The translations under genes were made by a program, and so were the position numbers. A DNA stretch of 64,000 nt from Gammaproteobacteria bacterium (GTDB lineage Bacteria; Pseudomonadota; Gammaproteobacteria; Pseudomonadales; Azotimanducaceae): contig VXPO01000096.1 in the NCBI GenBank assembly GCA_009839505.1, forward strand, positions 1 to 64,000, written 5' to 3'. The notes below the pieces were generated by a model, which did no database searches, had not been told where the DNA came from, and worked only from the letters and a program-made list of their open reading frames with translations. Positions 16,040 to 26,423 of this stretch are shown here, piece after piece. The stretch's first letter is position 1. Each line of letters begins with the position of its first letter.

Positions 16040-17266
16040 GTGAAACCCGCTGGCTACGCGCTCCTCGCCTTGGCGGCTTGGGGAGCTGGCGCGACCGAGT
16101 TCGACGCGCGGGTCAAATGGTTCACGACGGCGCAGCATCTGCCCGGGAGCGATGTCCTGCGCGATGCCACGAACAAGGCGACACCCGCGGATCACAGCGC
16201 CGATCTGCGGCTGATGTGGCGCCGCGACATCGGCCCGCTGAAAGCCGTGGTCGACCACTCGACGATCGGGTTGTTCGGCGACTCCATTGCGGCCTTCGGT
16301 GACGCGGAAGCGAGTCTCGATCAGGCACCTTCCGGCGACCAGAGGCGGCTGTTCGACCTGACCGGTGAATGGGACGATGGCAACCGCCACCGGCTGTTCC
16401 ATCGACTCGACCGTTTCGCCCTGGAGTACCGCAGCCGTCGATGGGGCGTCACGATGGGGCGTCAGGCGGTGAGCTGGGGCAGCGGACTGGTGTTCCACCC
16501 CATGGATCTGTTCAACCCTTTCGCGCCTACCACCGTGGACCGGGACTACAAGGCCGGGGACGACATGATTCTCGTCGAGAGGCTGTTCGAGCGAGGCTCA
16601 GACCTGCAGCTACTCGCCGTCGGACGCCGTTCGGACGACGGTGACGCCAGTGCCGACGCGTCGAGCCTGGCGGTCAAATACAAGGGGTTCGTCCGCCAAG
16701 GGGAGGTCGAACTCCTGGCCGCCCGGCACTACGGTGGCGGCGCTCTCGGCCTCGGTTTGCGGGTTCCGGTAGGCGCAGCATTGCTCCGCACCGACCTCGT
16801 GGGCGTCGAGGACTCGGGCGGCTGGACGATCTCGGGCGTCGTCAACGTCGACGCGAGCGTCCCCGTTCGAGGCAATCCGGTGTACGTCTTCGCCGAGTAC
16901 TTCCATAACGGTTTCGGAGTCGCGCGGATTCCCGACGACCTGGACGCGCTCCCCGAGGGCCTGGACCAGCGTCTAGGCGGAGGCGAGACGTTCACCCTCA
17001 TGCACGACTACCTCGCCGCCGGAGTGCAGTTCCGCTGGCACCCGCTGGTGAGCCAGAGCTTCAGCCTGATCGTCAATCTCCACGACACGTCGAGCCTTGC
17101 GCAGATGTCGCTTGCCTACGATCCGGGCGACGCCTCGGAACTCCAGGGCGGCTTGATCGCGCTCCTTGGCGGGCACGGGGACGAATTCGGACGGCTACCG
17201 GTGGAAGACGGCCTCACCGCCGGTGGCGGACTGAGGGCGTTCGTGCGGTTCGCGTACTACTTCTAG
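16040..17266 (+). CDS. Outer-membrane beta-barrel protein of the export operon
   Basis: A 408-residue protein with signal peptide VKPAGYALLALAAWGAGATEF. It has many amphipathic strands and a C-terminal aromatic signature ending FVRFAYYF, typical of BamA-inserted barrels. GRQAVSWGSGLVFHPMDLFNPF resembles porin-like proteins that accompany LolA-like/FtsX export operons. It starts at a GTG two bases after the MITE-like insertion. The original upstream sequence has been separated from it, and the only purine-rich stretch (GGTGAG) is 16 bases away inside the element, so its translation may be altered. It is the last gene of the operon. The transported molecule is unknown. Confidence 0.78.
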   Translation: MKPAGYALLALAAWGAGATEFDARVKWFTTAQHLPGSDVLRDATNKATPADHSADLRLMWRRDIGPLKAVVDHSTIGLFGDSIAAFGDAEASLDQAPSGDQRRLFDLTGEWDDGNRHRLFHRLDRFALEYRSRRWGVTMGRQAVSWGSGLVFHPMDLFNPFAPTTVDRDYKAGDDMILVERLFERGSDLQLLAVGRRSDDGDASADASSLAVKYKGFVRQGEVELLAARHYGGGALGLGLRVPVGAALLRTDLVGVEDSGGWTISGVVNVDASVPVRGNPVYVFAEYFHNGFGVARIPDDLDALPEGLDQRLGGGETFTLMHDYLAAGVQFRWHPLVSQSFSLIVNLHDTSSLAQMSLAYDPGDASELQGGLIALLGGHGDEFGRLPVEDGLTAGGGLRAFVRFAYYF

Positions 17267-17367
17267 AGTTCCGTGAACCATCAAATGTCGCGTCAGCGCG
17301 CCGCGCCGGATGAATTCGCGTGGCAAGGGCGCCACGGGTGCCGCGACCAGGACAGGTGCCGCGCGTG

Positions 17368-17401
17368 GGGACATCCACCCTCGTCAGTAGGTGGATGTCC
17401 C
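17368..17401. repeat. Hairpin of a dispersed repeat between convergent genes
   Basis: GGGACATCCACC and GGTGGATGTCCC form perfect 12-bp arms with a 10-base loop, in the 169-base gap between two converging genes. The same arms recur at 32664-32790. It probably acts as a bidirectional 3-prime hairpin. Confidence 0.6.
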
Positions 17402-17435
17402 GTCGTCGGCAGGGCGGTTGTCTCTCGTCCGCTAG

Positions 17436-19661
17436 CTAGCGGCGCTGTCGCTCGGAGCCGCGAAGGCGTGGGTTCTTCGACTTTCGCTCCTCCGACCTGG
17501 AGTCCTTCGGCTGTTCGGCCTTGCGTGGCTCGGATTGCCGTGGCCGCGGGGGTGGGGCGGTTCGCTCCGAGCGAGACCGTCGAGGCGTGGTCTGCCGGCG
17601 CGGGGACGCCTGCCTGGATGGCGAAGCCTGCCTGGGCGGCGACGCCTGCCTGGGCGGCGACACCTGCCGTGGCGTCTGGCGAACCGTCCGCCTACTGGTC
17701 TCCCGCTGGCTTCGCGTCGGTGCGGGTCGCGAGCGCGTTTCGGGCTCGAAGGCGCGCGCGCGGACATTCATGCGTGAGTCCCGGGCGCGGACCTCGGCGT
17801 TGGGCCGGGGCGAGGTACGACGCGGTTCCACGGTTCGCCGGGGCTCGACCTTGGCCGGTTGGCGTTCCGTCTGCCGCTGGAATGCCCGCGCGCGGACGTT
17901 TGTCCGGGACTCGGTTTGCGGCGGCGGGGTCGCCGACCGTGCTGACCGGGGCCGACGCTCGATCTGCGTCTGGGTGGGCGCCGCCCGATGGCGCTCGTTG
18001 GCTAGGCCAAGCTCCGCACGGCGCGGGTCGGAACGCTGGACCCGGGCCTTGAGAGCCTCTGGCCCACGGGTCGTGCGCTGAGTCGTGGTCGGGTTCTCGA
18101 CCACGCGTGGCTGGTCGTCTCGCTTTTGGAAGGCCCGCGCGCGGACGTTTCGTTCAGTGCGGGACTCGGCTGGCCGTGACCTCGGCACGGCCCGTACCTC
18201 CGGCCGCACGCGGTCGGCGTGCCCGGGTCGCTCCCGCGTCGGGGTGACGCGCTGCTCCGGTGTCGCGGCGTTGGAACGCGCAACGCGTCGAAACGGATTC
18301 GGGCTCGTCGGCTGGACGATTCGACCGTCGGCCGGACGGCGCGGAGCCGTCTCGGTCCGCTGTTGGCTGGTTCGCAGACGTGGGTTCTTGGGCCGCGCCG
18401 TCGTCTCGAGGCCGCGCAGGTCGTCGCGGTCGCGGGGTTCGGCCTGTTGGCGACCGGCCAGACGCTGACGCAGATGAACGGGATCGATGCGCCGTGTCTG
18501 TGCGATGCCCACGACGGTCCTTGGCCGCTGGTTCGGGACCACGGTGTCACGGTCATCTCGGCGTCGACGCCCGTCGTCGTCTCGGCGACGGTCCCGGCGC
18601 TCTGCATCGCGATCACGACGATGTTTCCGACCGTCATGCCGATCTCGGTCGGACCGGTGGCGGCGATCGGACCGGTGCTTGTGGTCGTCGCGGGAGCGGC
18701 CGTGAGAGCGGTGGTGGTGATGATGTGAGTGACGATAGCTCAGGTCGTAGCAGCGCCAATCCCAGGTTCCGGCGAAGTAGCGATAGCTCCATCCGTGGTG
18801 GTGGCGAAACACGTAGTAGTGGGTGGGGTCGTAGATCCACACGGGACTGTAGGTTCTGACCACCCGGGGTCGCTGGTCGACGTAGTACACGTTGCGGGTC
18901 CGGTAGACGGGGCGTTCGACGGCCTCCACGGCGTCGATCGTTACGTGCACGGCCGGTTCCGCCACGGCCGCGTCCACCACCTCGATGGAGGTGACCACTT
19001 CCGATCCTTCGAGGATCTCGCCCGAGACCGTGTCGGCCGGGTCCACCGCGACTTGCCGGACCGTGGCCGACACCGTGGGAACAACGCCGGGGCGCGGCTC
19101 GAGGATCGCGACGAGCAGGTTGAGGTCGACGGCCCCGGTGAAGTCGACCACCCACGCGGCATCCTCATCGGAATCTTCGGCAACCGCCGGTATGCGCACT
19201 TCGTACCAGGTCTCGTCCGCGCCCGAGGGGATTCCGACGGCGCCGGACTGCCATGCATCCAGGATCAGTTCGACGCTGCCGCCGTCGCCCGAGCGGGCGA
19301 TCAGCACGACTTCCCGCAGATGGAAGTCAGCGGCGCGGAACGCTGTCCGCTCGTCGAGCAGCTCGCCGACGGCGAGGGTCTCGCCATCGGCGATGCGCAG
19401 GTCGTCGACGGGAATCTCGACGCTGATCCGGTACGGGTCGTCCTCGGGCTCCGGCGGTGCATCTGACTCCACGGGAGCTTCTTCCAAGGAATCCGGCGCG
19501 GGCGGCGCCTCGGATTGGAGCGCGACTTCGTCCTGCGTTTCGGGTTCGCCGAGCTCCGGCTCCGCGGCTTCCGCCGAGTCTTCGTGAGCCGCGCAGCCTG
19601 CCAGCCACGACAACCATGCTAGGGCGAGTGTCCAAGTACCTGCGGAGATCACACGGTTCAT
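17436..19661 (-). CDS. Large lipoprotein with acidic head and Arg-rich disordered tail
   Basis: A 741-residue protein of no family I recognise. The lipobox LAGC puts the lipidated Cys at residue 23. Residues 24-75 are acidic and Pro-rich. Residues 80-290 look folded, with beta-type segments such as RISVEIPVDDLRIADGETL and WVVDFTGAVDLNLLVAILEP, then a Tyr/Trp-rich stretch (VYYVDQRPRVVRTYSPVWIY). A His run (HSHHHHH) follows, and about 400 residues are dominated by Arg, Asp, Pro, Gln and Thr. In the tail the motif NVRARAF occurs three times, and ARDSRMNVRARAFEPE shows a longer copy. SPPRQASPPRQASPSRQASP is a short tandem repeat. The strong positive charge suggests binding to LPS, nucleic acid or peptidoglycan; this is inference. 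It is transcribed alone. Confidence 0.75.
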   Translation of the reverse strand: MNRVISAGTWTLALAWLSWLAGCAAHEDSAEAAEPELGEPETQDEVALQSEAPPAPDSLEEAPVESDAPPEPEDDPYRISVEIPVDDLRIADGETLAVGELLDERTAFRAADFHLREVVLIARSGDGGSVELILDAWQSGAVGIPSGADETWYEVRIPAVAEDSDEDAAWVVDFTGAVDLNLLVAILEPRPGVVPTVSATVRQVAVDPADTVSGEILEGSEVVTSIEVVDAAVAEPAVHVTIDAVEAVERPVYRTRNVYYVDQRPRVVRTYSPVWIYDPTHYYVFRHHHGWSYRYFAGTWDWRCYDLSYRHSHHHHHRSHGRSRDDHKHRSDRRHRSDRDRHDGRKHRRDRDAERRDRRRDDDGRRRRDDRDTVVPNQRPRTVVGIAQTRRIDPVHLRQRLAGRQQAEPRDRDDLRGLETTARPKNPRLRTSQQRTETAPRRPADGRIVQPTSPNPFRRVARSNAATPEQRVTPTRERPGHADRVRPEVRAVPRSRPAESRTERNVRARAFQKRDDQPRVVENPTTTQRTTRGPEALKARVQRSDPRRAELGLANERHRAAPTQTQIERRPRSARSATPPPQTESRTNVRARAFQRQTERQPAKVEPRRTVEPRRTSPRPNAEVRARDSRMNVRARAFEPETRSRPAPTRSQRETSRRTVRQTPRQVSPPRQASPPRQASPSRQASPRRQTTPRRSRSERTAPPPRPRQSEPRKAEQPKDSRSEERKSKNPRLRGSERQRR

Positions 19662-19779
19662 TTCGACCCCTCCGATGTCCTATGCGCGGCAGCTTAGGGC
19701 GACCAAGGTGAACCGAAGCTGAACGGGATGCGCGCGGTTTGATGCCGAGCGGTCGTTGCCCTAAGGTGCGTCCAAGCCC

Positions 19780-21459
19780 ATGAACAAAACCCTGTCGATC
19801 GTCGCAGTCGCGACCGCATGCGCTGCACTCACGTCGTGGGCCGGGGAGGCCCGCGGCAAGGGCGGCGCCGTGGCGTCCCGCTCGCCACTGGCCACGGAGG
19901 TCGGGGTGGACGTGTTGCGCCGTGGCGGCAATGCCGTGGATGCCGCCGTGGCAGTGGGTTTCGCCCTGGCGGTCACCCATCCCTCGGCCGGCAATCTCGG
20001 CGGCGGCGGCTTCATGGTGATCCGCCTTGCGAACGGCGACATCGTGGCCAACGACCACCGCGAGAAAGCACCGGCCCAGGCCCACCGTGACATGTTCCTG
20101 GACGGCGAGGGCAACGTGGTGCCCGGCCGGTCCACCGCTTCGCACCTCGCCGCCGGCGTACCCGGCACGGTCGACGGTCTGCTCACCGTGCTCGCGCGCC
20201 ACGGCACGCTCTCGCCCCGCGAGGTCATCGAGCCCGCGTTGCGCCTGGCGAAGGAGGGCTTCGCGCTGCCCGCCGACATCGCCGCGCAGTTCGCCGGCTA
20301 CCGGGATGCCTTTGCGCCGTATCCCGCGAGCCGCGCCAAGTTCGCCCGGCCCGATGGCAGTGCGTACGTGGCCGGCGACCTGTTCCGACAACCGGATCTG
20401 GCGGCGACCCTGGAACGCATCGCCGAGCACGGCCGCGACGGTTTCTATACGGGACGCACGGCCGATCTCCTGGTGGCCGAGATGGCCCGCGGCGGTGGAC
20501 TGATCAGCCACACGGATCTCGAGGACTACCGGTCGGTGTGGCGCGAACCGGTACACGGCACCTACCGGGGCTACGACGTCGTGTCCATGCCGCCTCCCTC
20601 GTCAGGCGGCGCCTTGGTCGTGCAGATCCTGAACATGCTGGAACGCCACGACGTCGGTTCAATGGGTCACGGCAGCGCGGCGGTCGCGCATCTCATGATC
20701 GAAGCCGAGCGGCGCGCCTACGCCGATCGTGCCGAGCATCTGGGCGACACGGACTTCTACGACGTTCCCCTGGCCATGCTGGTCGCCAAGAACTACGCGC
20801 GCCACCGGTTCGCCGACTTCGATCCCCACGTGGCCTCGAAGTCGGCGGACGTCGGCGCGGGTGACTGGCTGGAAGAGAGTCCCGAAACCACGCACGTCTC
20901 GGTCATGGATGCCGCCGGCAATGCGGTGGCGTACACCACCACGCTGAACCTTGGCTACGGCGCCAAGATCGTCGTGCCCGGGGCCGGCTTCCTGTTGAAC
21001 AACGAGATGGACGACTTCTCCAGCAAGCCGAACACGCCCAACTCCTTCGGCCTGATCGGCGGCGAAGCCAACGCCATAGAGCCCGGCAAGCGCATGCTGA
21101 GCTCCATGTCGCCGACCCTCGTCCTCCAAGACGGCGAACCGGTGCTGGTCACCGGTTCGCCCGGCGGCAGCACGATCATCACCACGGTGCTCCAGGTGAT
21201 CGTCAACGTCGTAGATCACGGAATGAACGTGGGGCAGGCGGTCGCCGCGCCGCGCTTCCATCATCAGTGGCTGCCCGATCGCATCCGCTACGAGCCGGGT
21301 GCGATGCCGACCCAAACGCTCGCGACCCTGCGTTCGATGGGCCACGTCGGCCTCCAACAGACGGGCAGCATTGGCGACGCCAATTCGGTGATGCGCGTCG
21401 GTGGCGTGTTCGTCGCCGTCTCGGATCCGCGCAATGCGGGCGGCGCGGGCGGTTTCTGA
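19780..21459 (+). CDS. ggt: Gamma-glutamyltransferase
   Basis: A 559-residue secreted enzyme that cleaves glutathione and other gamma-glutamyl compounds in the periplasm. It has a signal peptide (MNKTLSIVAVATACAALTSW), the family N-terminus ASRSPLATEVGVDVLRRGGN and AGNLGGGGFM. The autocatalytic cleavage site is ESPETTHVSVMDAAG, and the first Thr (about T370) is the expected N-terminal nucleophile of the small subunit. Other family segments are MSSMSPTLV and GSPGGSTIITTVLQVI. Full length compared with the E. coli enzyme (580 residues). It stands alone, about 118 bases from the divergent lipoprotein gene. Confidence 0.95.
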   Translation: MNKTLSIVAVATACAALTSWAGEARGKGGAVASRSPLATEVGVDVLRRGGNAVDAAVAVGFALAVTHPSAGNLGGGGFMVIRLANGDIVANDHREKAPAQAHRDMFLDGEGNVVPGRSTASHLAAGVPGTVDGLLTVLARHGTLSPREVIEPALRLAKEGFALPADIAAQFAGYRDAFAPYPASRAKFARPDGSAYVAGDLFRQPDLAATLERIAEHGRDGFYTGRTADLLVAEMARGGGLISHTDLEDYRSVWREPVHGTYRGYDVVSMPPPSSGGALVVQILNMLERHDVGSMGHGSAAVAHLMIEAERRAYADRAEHLGDTDFYDVPLAMLVAKNYARHRFADFDPHVASKSADVGAGDWLEESPETTHVSVMDAAGNAVAYTTTLNLGYGAKIVVPGAGFLLNNEMDDFSSKPNTPNSFGLIGGEANAIEPGKRMLSSMSPTLVLQDGEPVLVTGSPGGSTIITTVLQVIVNVVDHGMNVGQAVAAPRFHHQWLPDRIRYEPGAMPTQTLATLRSMGHVGLQQTGSIGDANSVMRVGGVFVAVSDPRNAGGAGGF

Positions 21460-21555
21460 AGTCCTCGTCGACACCCAATCGCGAAAGTTCATGTTTTTTC
21501 TCGCTGCGTGGGGTGTACGCGGCGGATTTCAAGCCCTTTGAATTCGATTCTTGGG

Positions 21556-21596
21556 CCTTATTTCGGAGTCATCAGAACGAGACCACCGAAATAAGG
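21556..21596 (+). promoter_or_regulatory. Hairpin occluding the ribosome binding site of hsp20 (candidate RNA thermometer)
   Basis: CCTTATTTCGG (21556-21566) and CCGAAATAAGG (21586-21596) are perfect 11-bp complements with a 19-base loop. The 3-prime arm contains the AAGG of the AAGGAG ribosome binding site that precedes the ATG at 21606, so the folded RNA would hide it. Small heat-shock genes are the best-known targets of such thermometers (ROSE-type and others). If transcription started inside the left arm, the dyad could only be a DNA operator. Confidence 0.55.
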
Positions 21597-21605
21597 AGTG
21601 TGGAA

Positions 21606-22028
21606 ATGAACGGATTGAACGTTGTGCGCTGGAACCCCTTGCGCGAACTCGACCAGGTCTTCGACCGCTACCTCATGCCGGCGACGGCTGCGAACGGTCA
21701 CGACTGGCGACCGCTGGTGGACATCCACGAGACTGACGAGGGCTATCGCGTCGACCTCGAGTTGCCTGCCGTCAAGCCCGAAGACGTGAGCGTCACCCTG
21801 CATGATGGCGTATTGCGCGTGTCGGGCGAGCGTCGCGTCGCCAATGACGACTCTGGACGAGTGCATCGTAGCGAACGCTACTTCGGCAAGTTCGAACGCA
21901 GCTTTCGCCTGCCGGAGGACGTCGATGCCGAAGCCATCAAGGCCACCGCCAAAGACGGCGTTGTGTCCATCGTCGTCGCCAAGAGCGAGAAGGCTTCGCC
22001 CCGGGCCATCGAGGTCCAGTCGGTCTGA
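21606..22028 (+). CDS. Hsp20/alpha-crystallin family small heat-shock protein
   Basis: A 140-residue chaperone that binds unfolding proteins without ATP. It has the short N-terminal arm (NVVRWNPLRELDQVFDRYLM), an alpha-crystallin domain (WRPLVDIHETDEGYRVDLEL; KPEDVSVTLHDGVLRVSGER) and the closing strand ATAKDGVVSIVVAKSE. The C-terminal anchoring motif is weak (AIEVQS in place of I-x-I). The start at 21606 follows AAGGAG at good spacing. The 5-prime leader contains a hairpin that would mask this site, so heat-controlled translation is likely but not shown. Confidence 0.93.
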   Translation: MNGLNVVRWNPLRELDQVFDRYLMPATAANGHDWRPLVDIHETDEGYRVDLELPAVKPEDVSVTLHDGVLRVSGERRVANDDSGRVHRSERYFGKFERSFRLPEDVDAEAIKATAKDGVVSIVVAKSEKASPRAIEVQSV

Positions 22029-22063
22029 CCGCGGGGTGTGGCGTGCCCTTCAGGCGCGTTAAC

Positions 22064-22098
22064 CAAACGCCCGGCCCGTCGACCGTGCCGGGCGTTTG
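22064..22098 (+). terminator. Terminator hairpin after hsp20
   Basis: CAAACGCCCGGC and GCCGGGCGTTTG make a perfect 12-bp GC-rich stem with an 11-base loop, 35 bases after the hsp20 stop codon. There is no downstream T run, and the MITE-like element begins four bases later. Confidence 0.65.
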
Positions 22099-22102
22099 AC
22101 CA

Positions 22103-22371
22103 CTAGCCCGGATATTTCACCAAGGGCCACGATGATGCGCGCCCTTGCGGGCGCGTTGGAGGATCCCGGCCCTGTGCGCGTGCTCGCGACCGAGAGCATA
22201 GCGGGGCCTACGCCCGAGGGAGCATGTGCGCGCACAGGGCCGGGAGACCCGCGAGGGCGTGGCCAGCGCAATCTGTGCACCCTCATTCGTCTCCAAGAAT
22301 GCACTAAAATACATGAAGAATCAGCCAGTTGCGTCATGGCCAAAAGCGACTTGGTGAAATATGCGGGCTAG
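22103..22371 (-). mobile_element. MITE-like element, copy B (261 bp plus CTAG target duplications)
   Basis: Left end CCCGGATATTTCACCAAG (22107-22124) and right end CTTGGTGAAATATGCGGG (22350-22367) are 18-bp inverted repeats with one mismatch, flanked by CTAG on both sides (22103-22106, 22368-22371). It is homologous to copy A at 15707 but inverted. The 17 bases next to the right end (GTCATGGCCAAAAGCGA) are identical to those next to the left end of copy A. The internal stem is 17 bp (22164-22180 with 22229-22245), and CGCGCCC-TTGC-GGGCGCG lies at 22138-22155. The right duplication supplies the TAG stop of the minus-strand gene that ends at 22368. Confidence 0.8.
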
Positions 22372-22706
22372 GACATAAAGCCGGCCAGGCCGCCGAGTAT
22401 CCCGGCCAATGCCCCGACGCCAACGAAGATCAACGAGATCAGGACCACGACGCCGTTGATGATGAAGTAGGTCTTGAGCTTCTGCAGGGACTCCATGAAA
22501 GAGACCGCGCCGCCGCCTTCGTAGGCGTACTCGATTCGGCTGGACGCCTGGAACAACAGGACGCCGAGCCAGATGGGGAGCCAGGCGAACAGCAGTCCGA
22601 TGATCGTGACGGCGTAGAGGGCGCCGACGATGATCATCATCACGCCGAGGAACCTTATCCATCCCTTCGCCTGGTAGAGCGGAAGGGCGACGTCCTTCAT
22701 TTCCAT
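22368..22706 (-). CDS. Small integral membrane protein (DUF5362-like)
   Basis: A 112-residue protein with three hydrophobic stretches: [20 protein letters not shown] continuing into [15 protein letters not shown], and [20 protein letters not shown] to the C-terminus. A cytosolic segment, [20 protein letters not shown], lies between them. The layout resembles small DUF5362-type membrane proteins of unknown function. The assignment is by overall pattern only. The start at 22706 is favoured by AGGGGG seven bases upstream. Its TAG stop lies inside the target duplication of MITE copy B. Divergent from acnA. Confidence 0.7.
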   Translation of the reverse strand: MEMKDVALPLYQAKGWIRFLGVMMIIVGALYAVTIIGLLFAWLPIWLGVLLFQASSRIEYAYEGGGAVSFMESLQKLKTYFIINGVVVLISLIFVGVGALAGILGGLAGFMS

Positions 22707-22854
22707 GGATACCCCCTGGGCCGAGGCTGGCTGGACTGTTCTAGACATTAGCACGCGCCGACGCGACCGCTTCGCGGGCTGGTGTGGCCAGTCGGCGTTG
22801 GCGTGCTTGCGTGTAAGATACGCACCCCCTCGCGACCGCCCCTTGGATTCCTCA

Positions 22855-25527
<2,673 letters not shown>

Positions 25528-25546
25528 CGGACTTCCGCCGGGCGTC

Positions 25547-26278
25547 GTGCCAACGAAGGACCAAACCGTACTGGTCGTGGGTGCGACCTCGGAGATCGGT
25601 GCGGCCATCGCCCACCGGTTCGCCGAGGAAGGCTGTGCACTGCAGCTCGCTGGCCGGAACGCCGCCCGGCTCGACGCCGTGGCCGCCGAGCTACATGAAC
25701 TTGCCGACGGCAGGGTGAGCACACACTTCTGCGATGTCCTGGGCCCCGAGGGGGGCAGCGCCTTCATCGACGACCTTGAACCGCTACCCGACATCGCGGT
25801 CTGCGTGGTCGGCCTGTACGGCCGTGCATCGATCGGGGAGGAAGCCCTCCGGGTGATGAGGACCAACTACGTCGGCCCCGCGCTTCTACTCGGTTCAATC
25901 GCCGCGCGTTTCGAAAGCCGAGGTCATGGCGTCCTCGTCGGGATCAGCTCGGTCTCCGGTGAACGCGGACGGGCACACAACGCGGTCTACGGATCGGCCA
26001 AATCAGGATTCACCGCGCTGTTGTCGGGGCTGCGCAACCGGCTGCACGGGGCCGGCGTCCACGTCGTGACCGTCAAGGCGGGTTACGTCAACACCCGCGC
26101 GTCCGAGGGTCTGAGTCGACCCCGGTCTCTGACCGCATCACCCCAGGATGTCGCCGAAGCGGTATTCCGCGCGATCCGCCGCCGCCGGGACGTCGTCTAC
26201 GTGGCGGGAATCTGGCGGCTCGTCATGTGGGCCGTCCGCGCCGTCCCCGAGCGATGGTTCAAGCGTCTCGAACTCTGA
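25547..26278 (+). CDS. SDR family NAD(P)-dependent oxidoreductase
   Basis: A 243-residue classical short-chain dehydrogenase with an N-terminal Rossmann motif (LVVGATSEIGAAIA) and catalytic Tyr/Lys in AVYGSAKSGF preceded by the Ser in GISSVSGERG. The C-terminal VVYVAGIWRLVMWAVRAVPE is hydrophobic, as in SDRs that touch the membrane, for example the DprE2-like and YdfG-like groups. It starts at a GTG 19 bases after acnA. The substrate cannot be read from the sequence. Confidence 0.85.
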   Translation: MPTKDQTVLVVGATSEIGAAIAHRFAEEGCALQLAGRNAARLDAVAAELHELADGRVSTHFCDVLGPEGGSAFIDDLEPLPDIAVCVVGLYGRASIGEEALRVMRTNYVGPALLLGSIAARFESRGHGVLVGISSVSGERGRAHNAVYGSAKSGFTALLSGLRNRLHGAGVHVVTVKAGYVNTRASEGLSRPRSLTASPQDVAEAVFRAIRRRRDVVYVAGIWRLVMWAVRAVPERWFKRLEL

Positions 26279-26423
26279 CGGTGTCAGCATCAAACCGCAC
26301 CGGGAAGGGGCGCGGTAACAGGCGGAGCGCAGGGTCGAGGAGTTGGTGGCGCTGCTCGTGGGCTCCGGTTGAGCTGAAAAAGGGGGACGTCCACACGCCG
26401 CCATCTCCTGAACCAATGGTAAA

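Noticed and set aside
21536-21563. Sigma-32-like promoter (CTTTGAA-N13-CCTTATTT) before hsp20
   Set aside because: The -10 match is weak, and using it would exclude the left arm of the hairpin from the transcript. Kept only as an alternative explanation.
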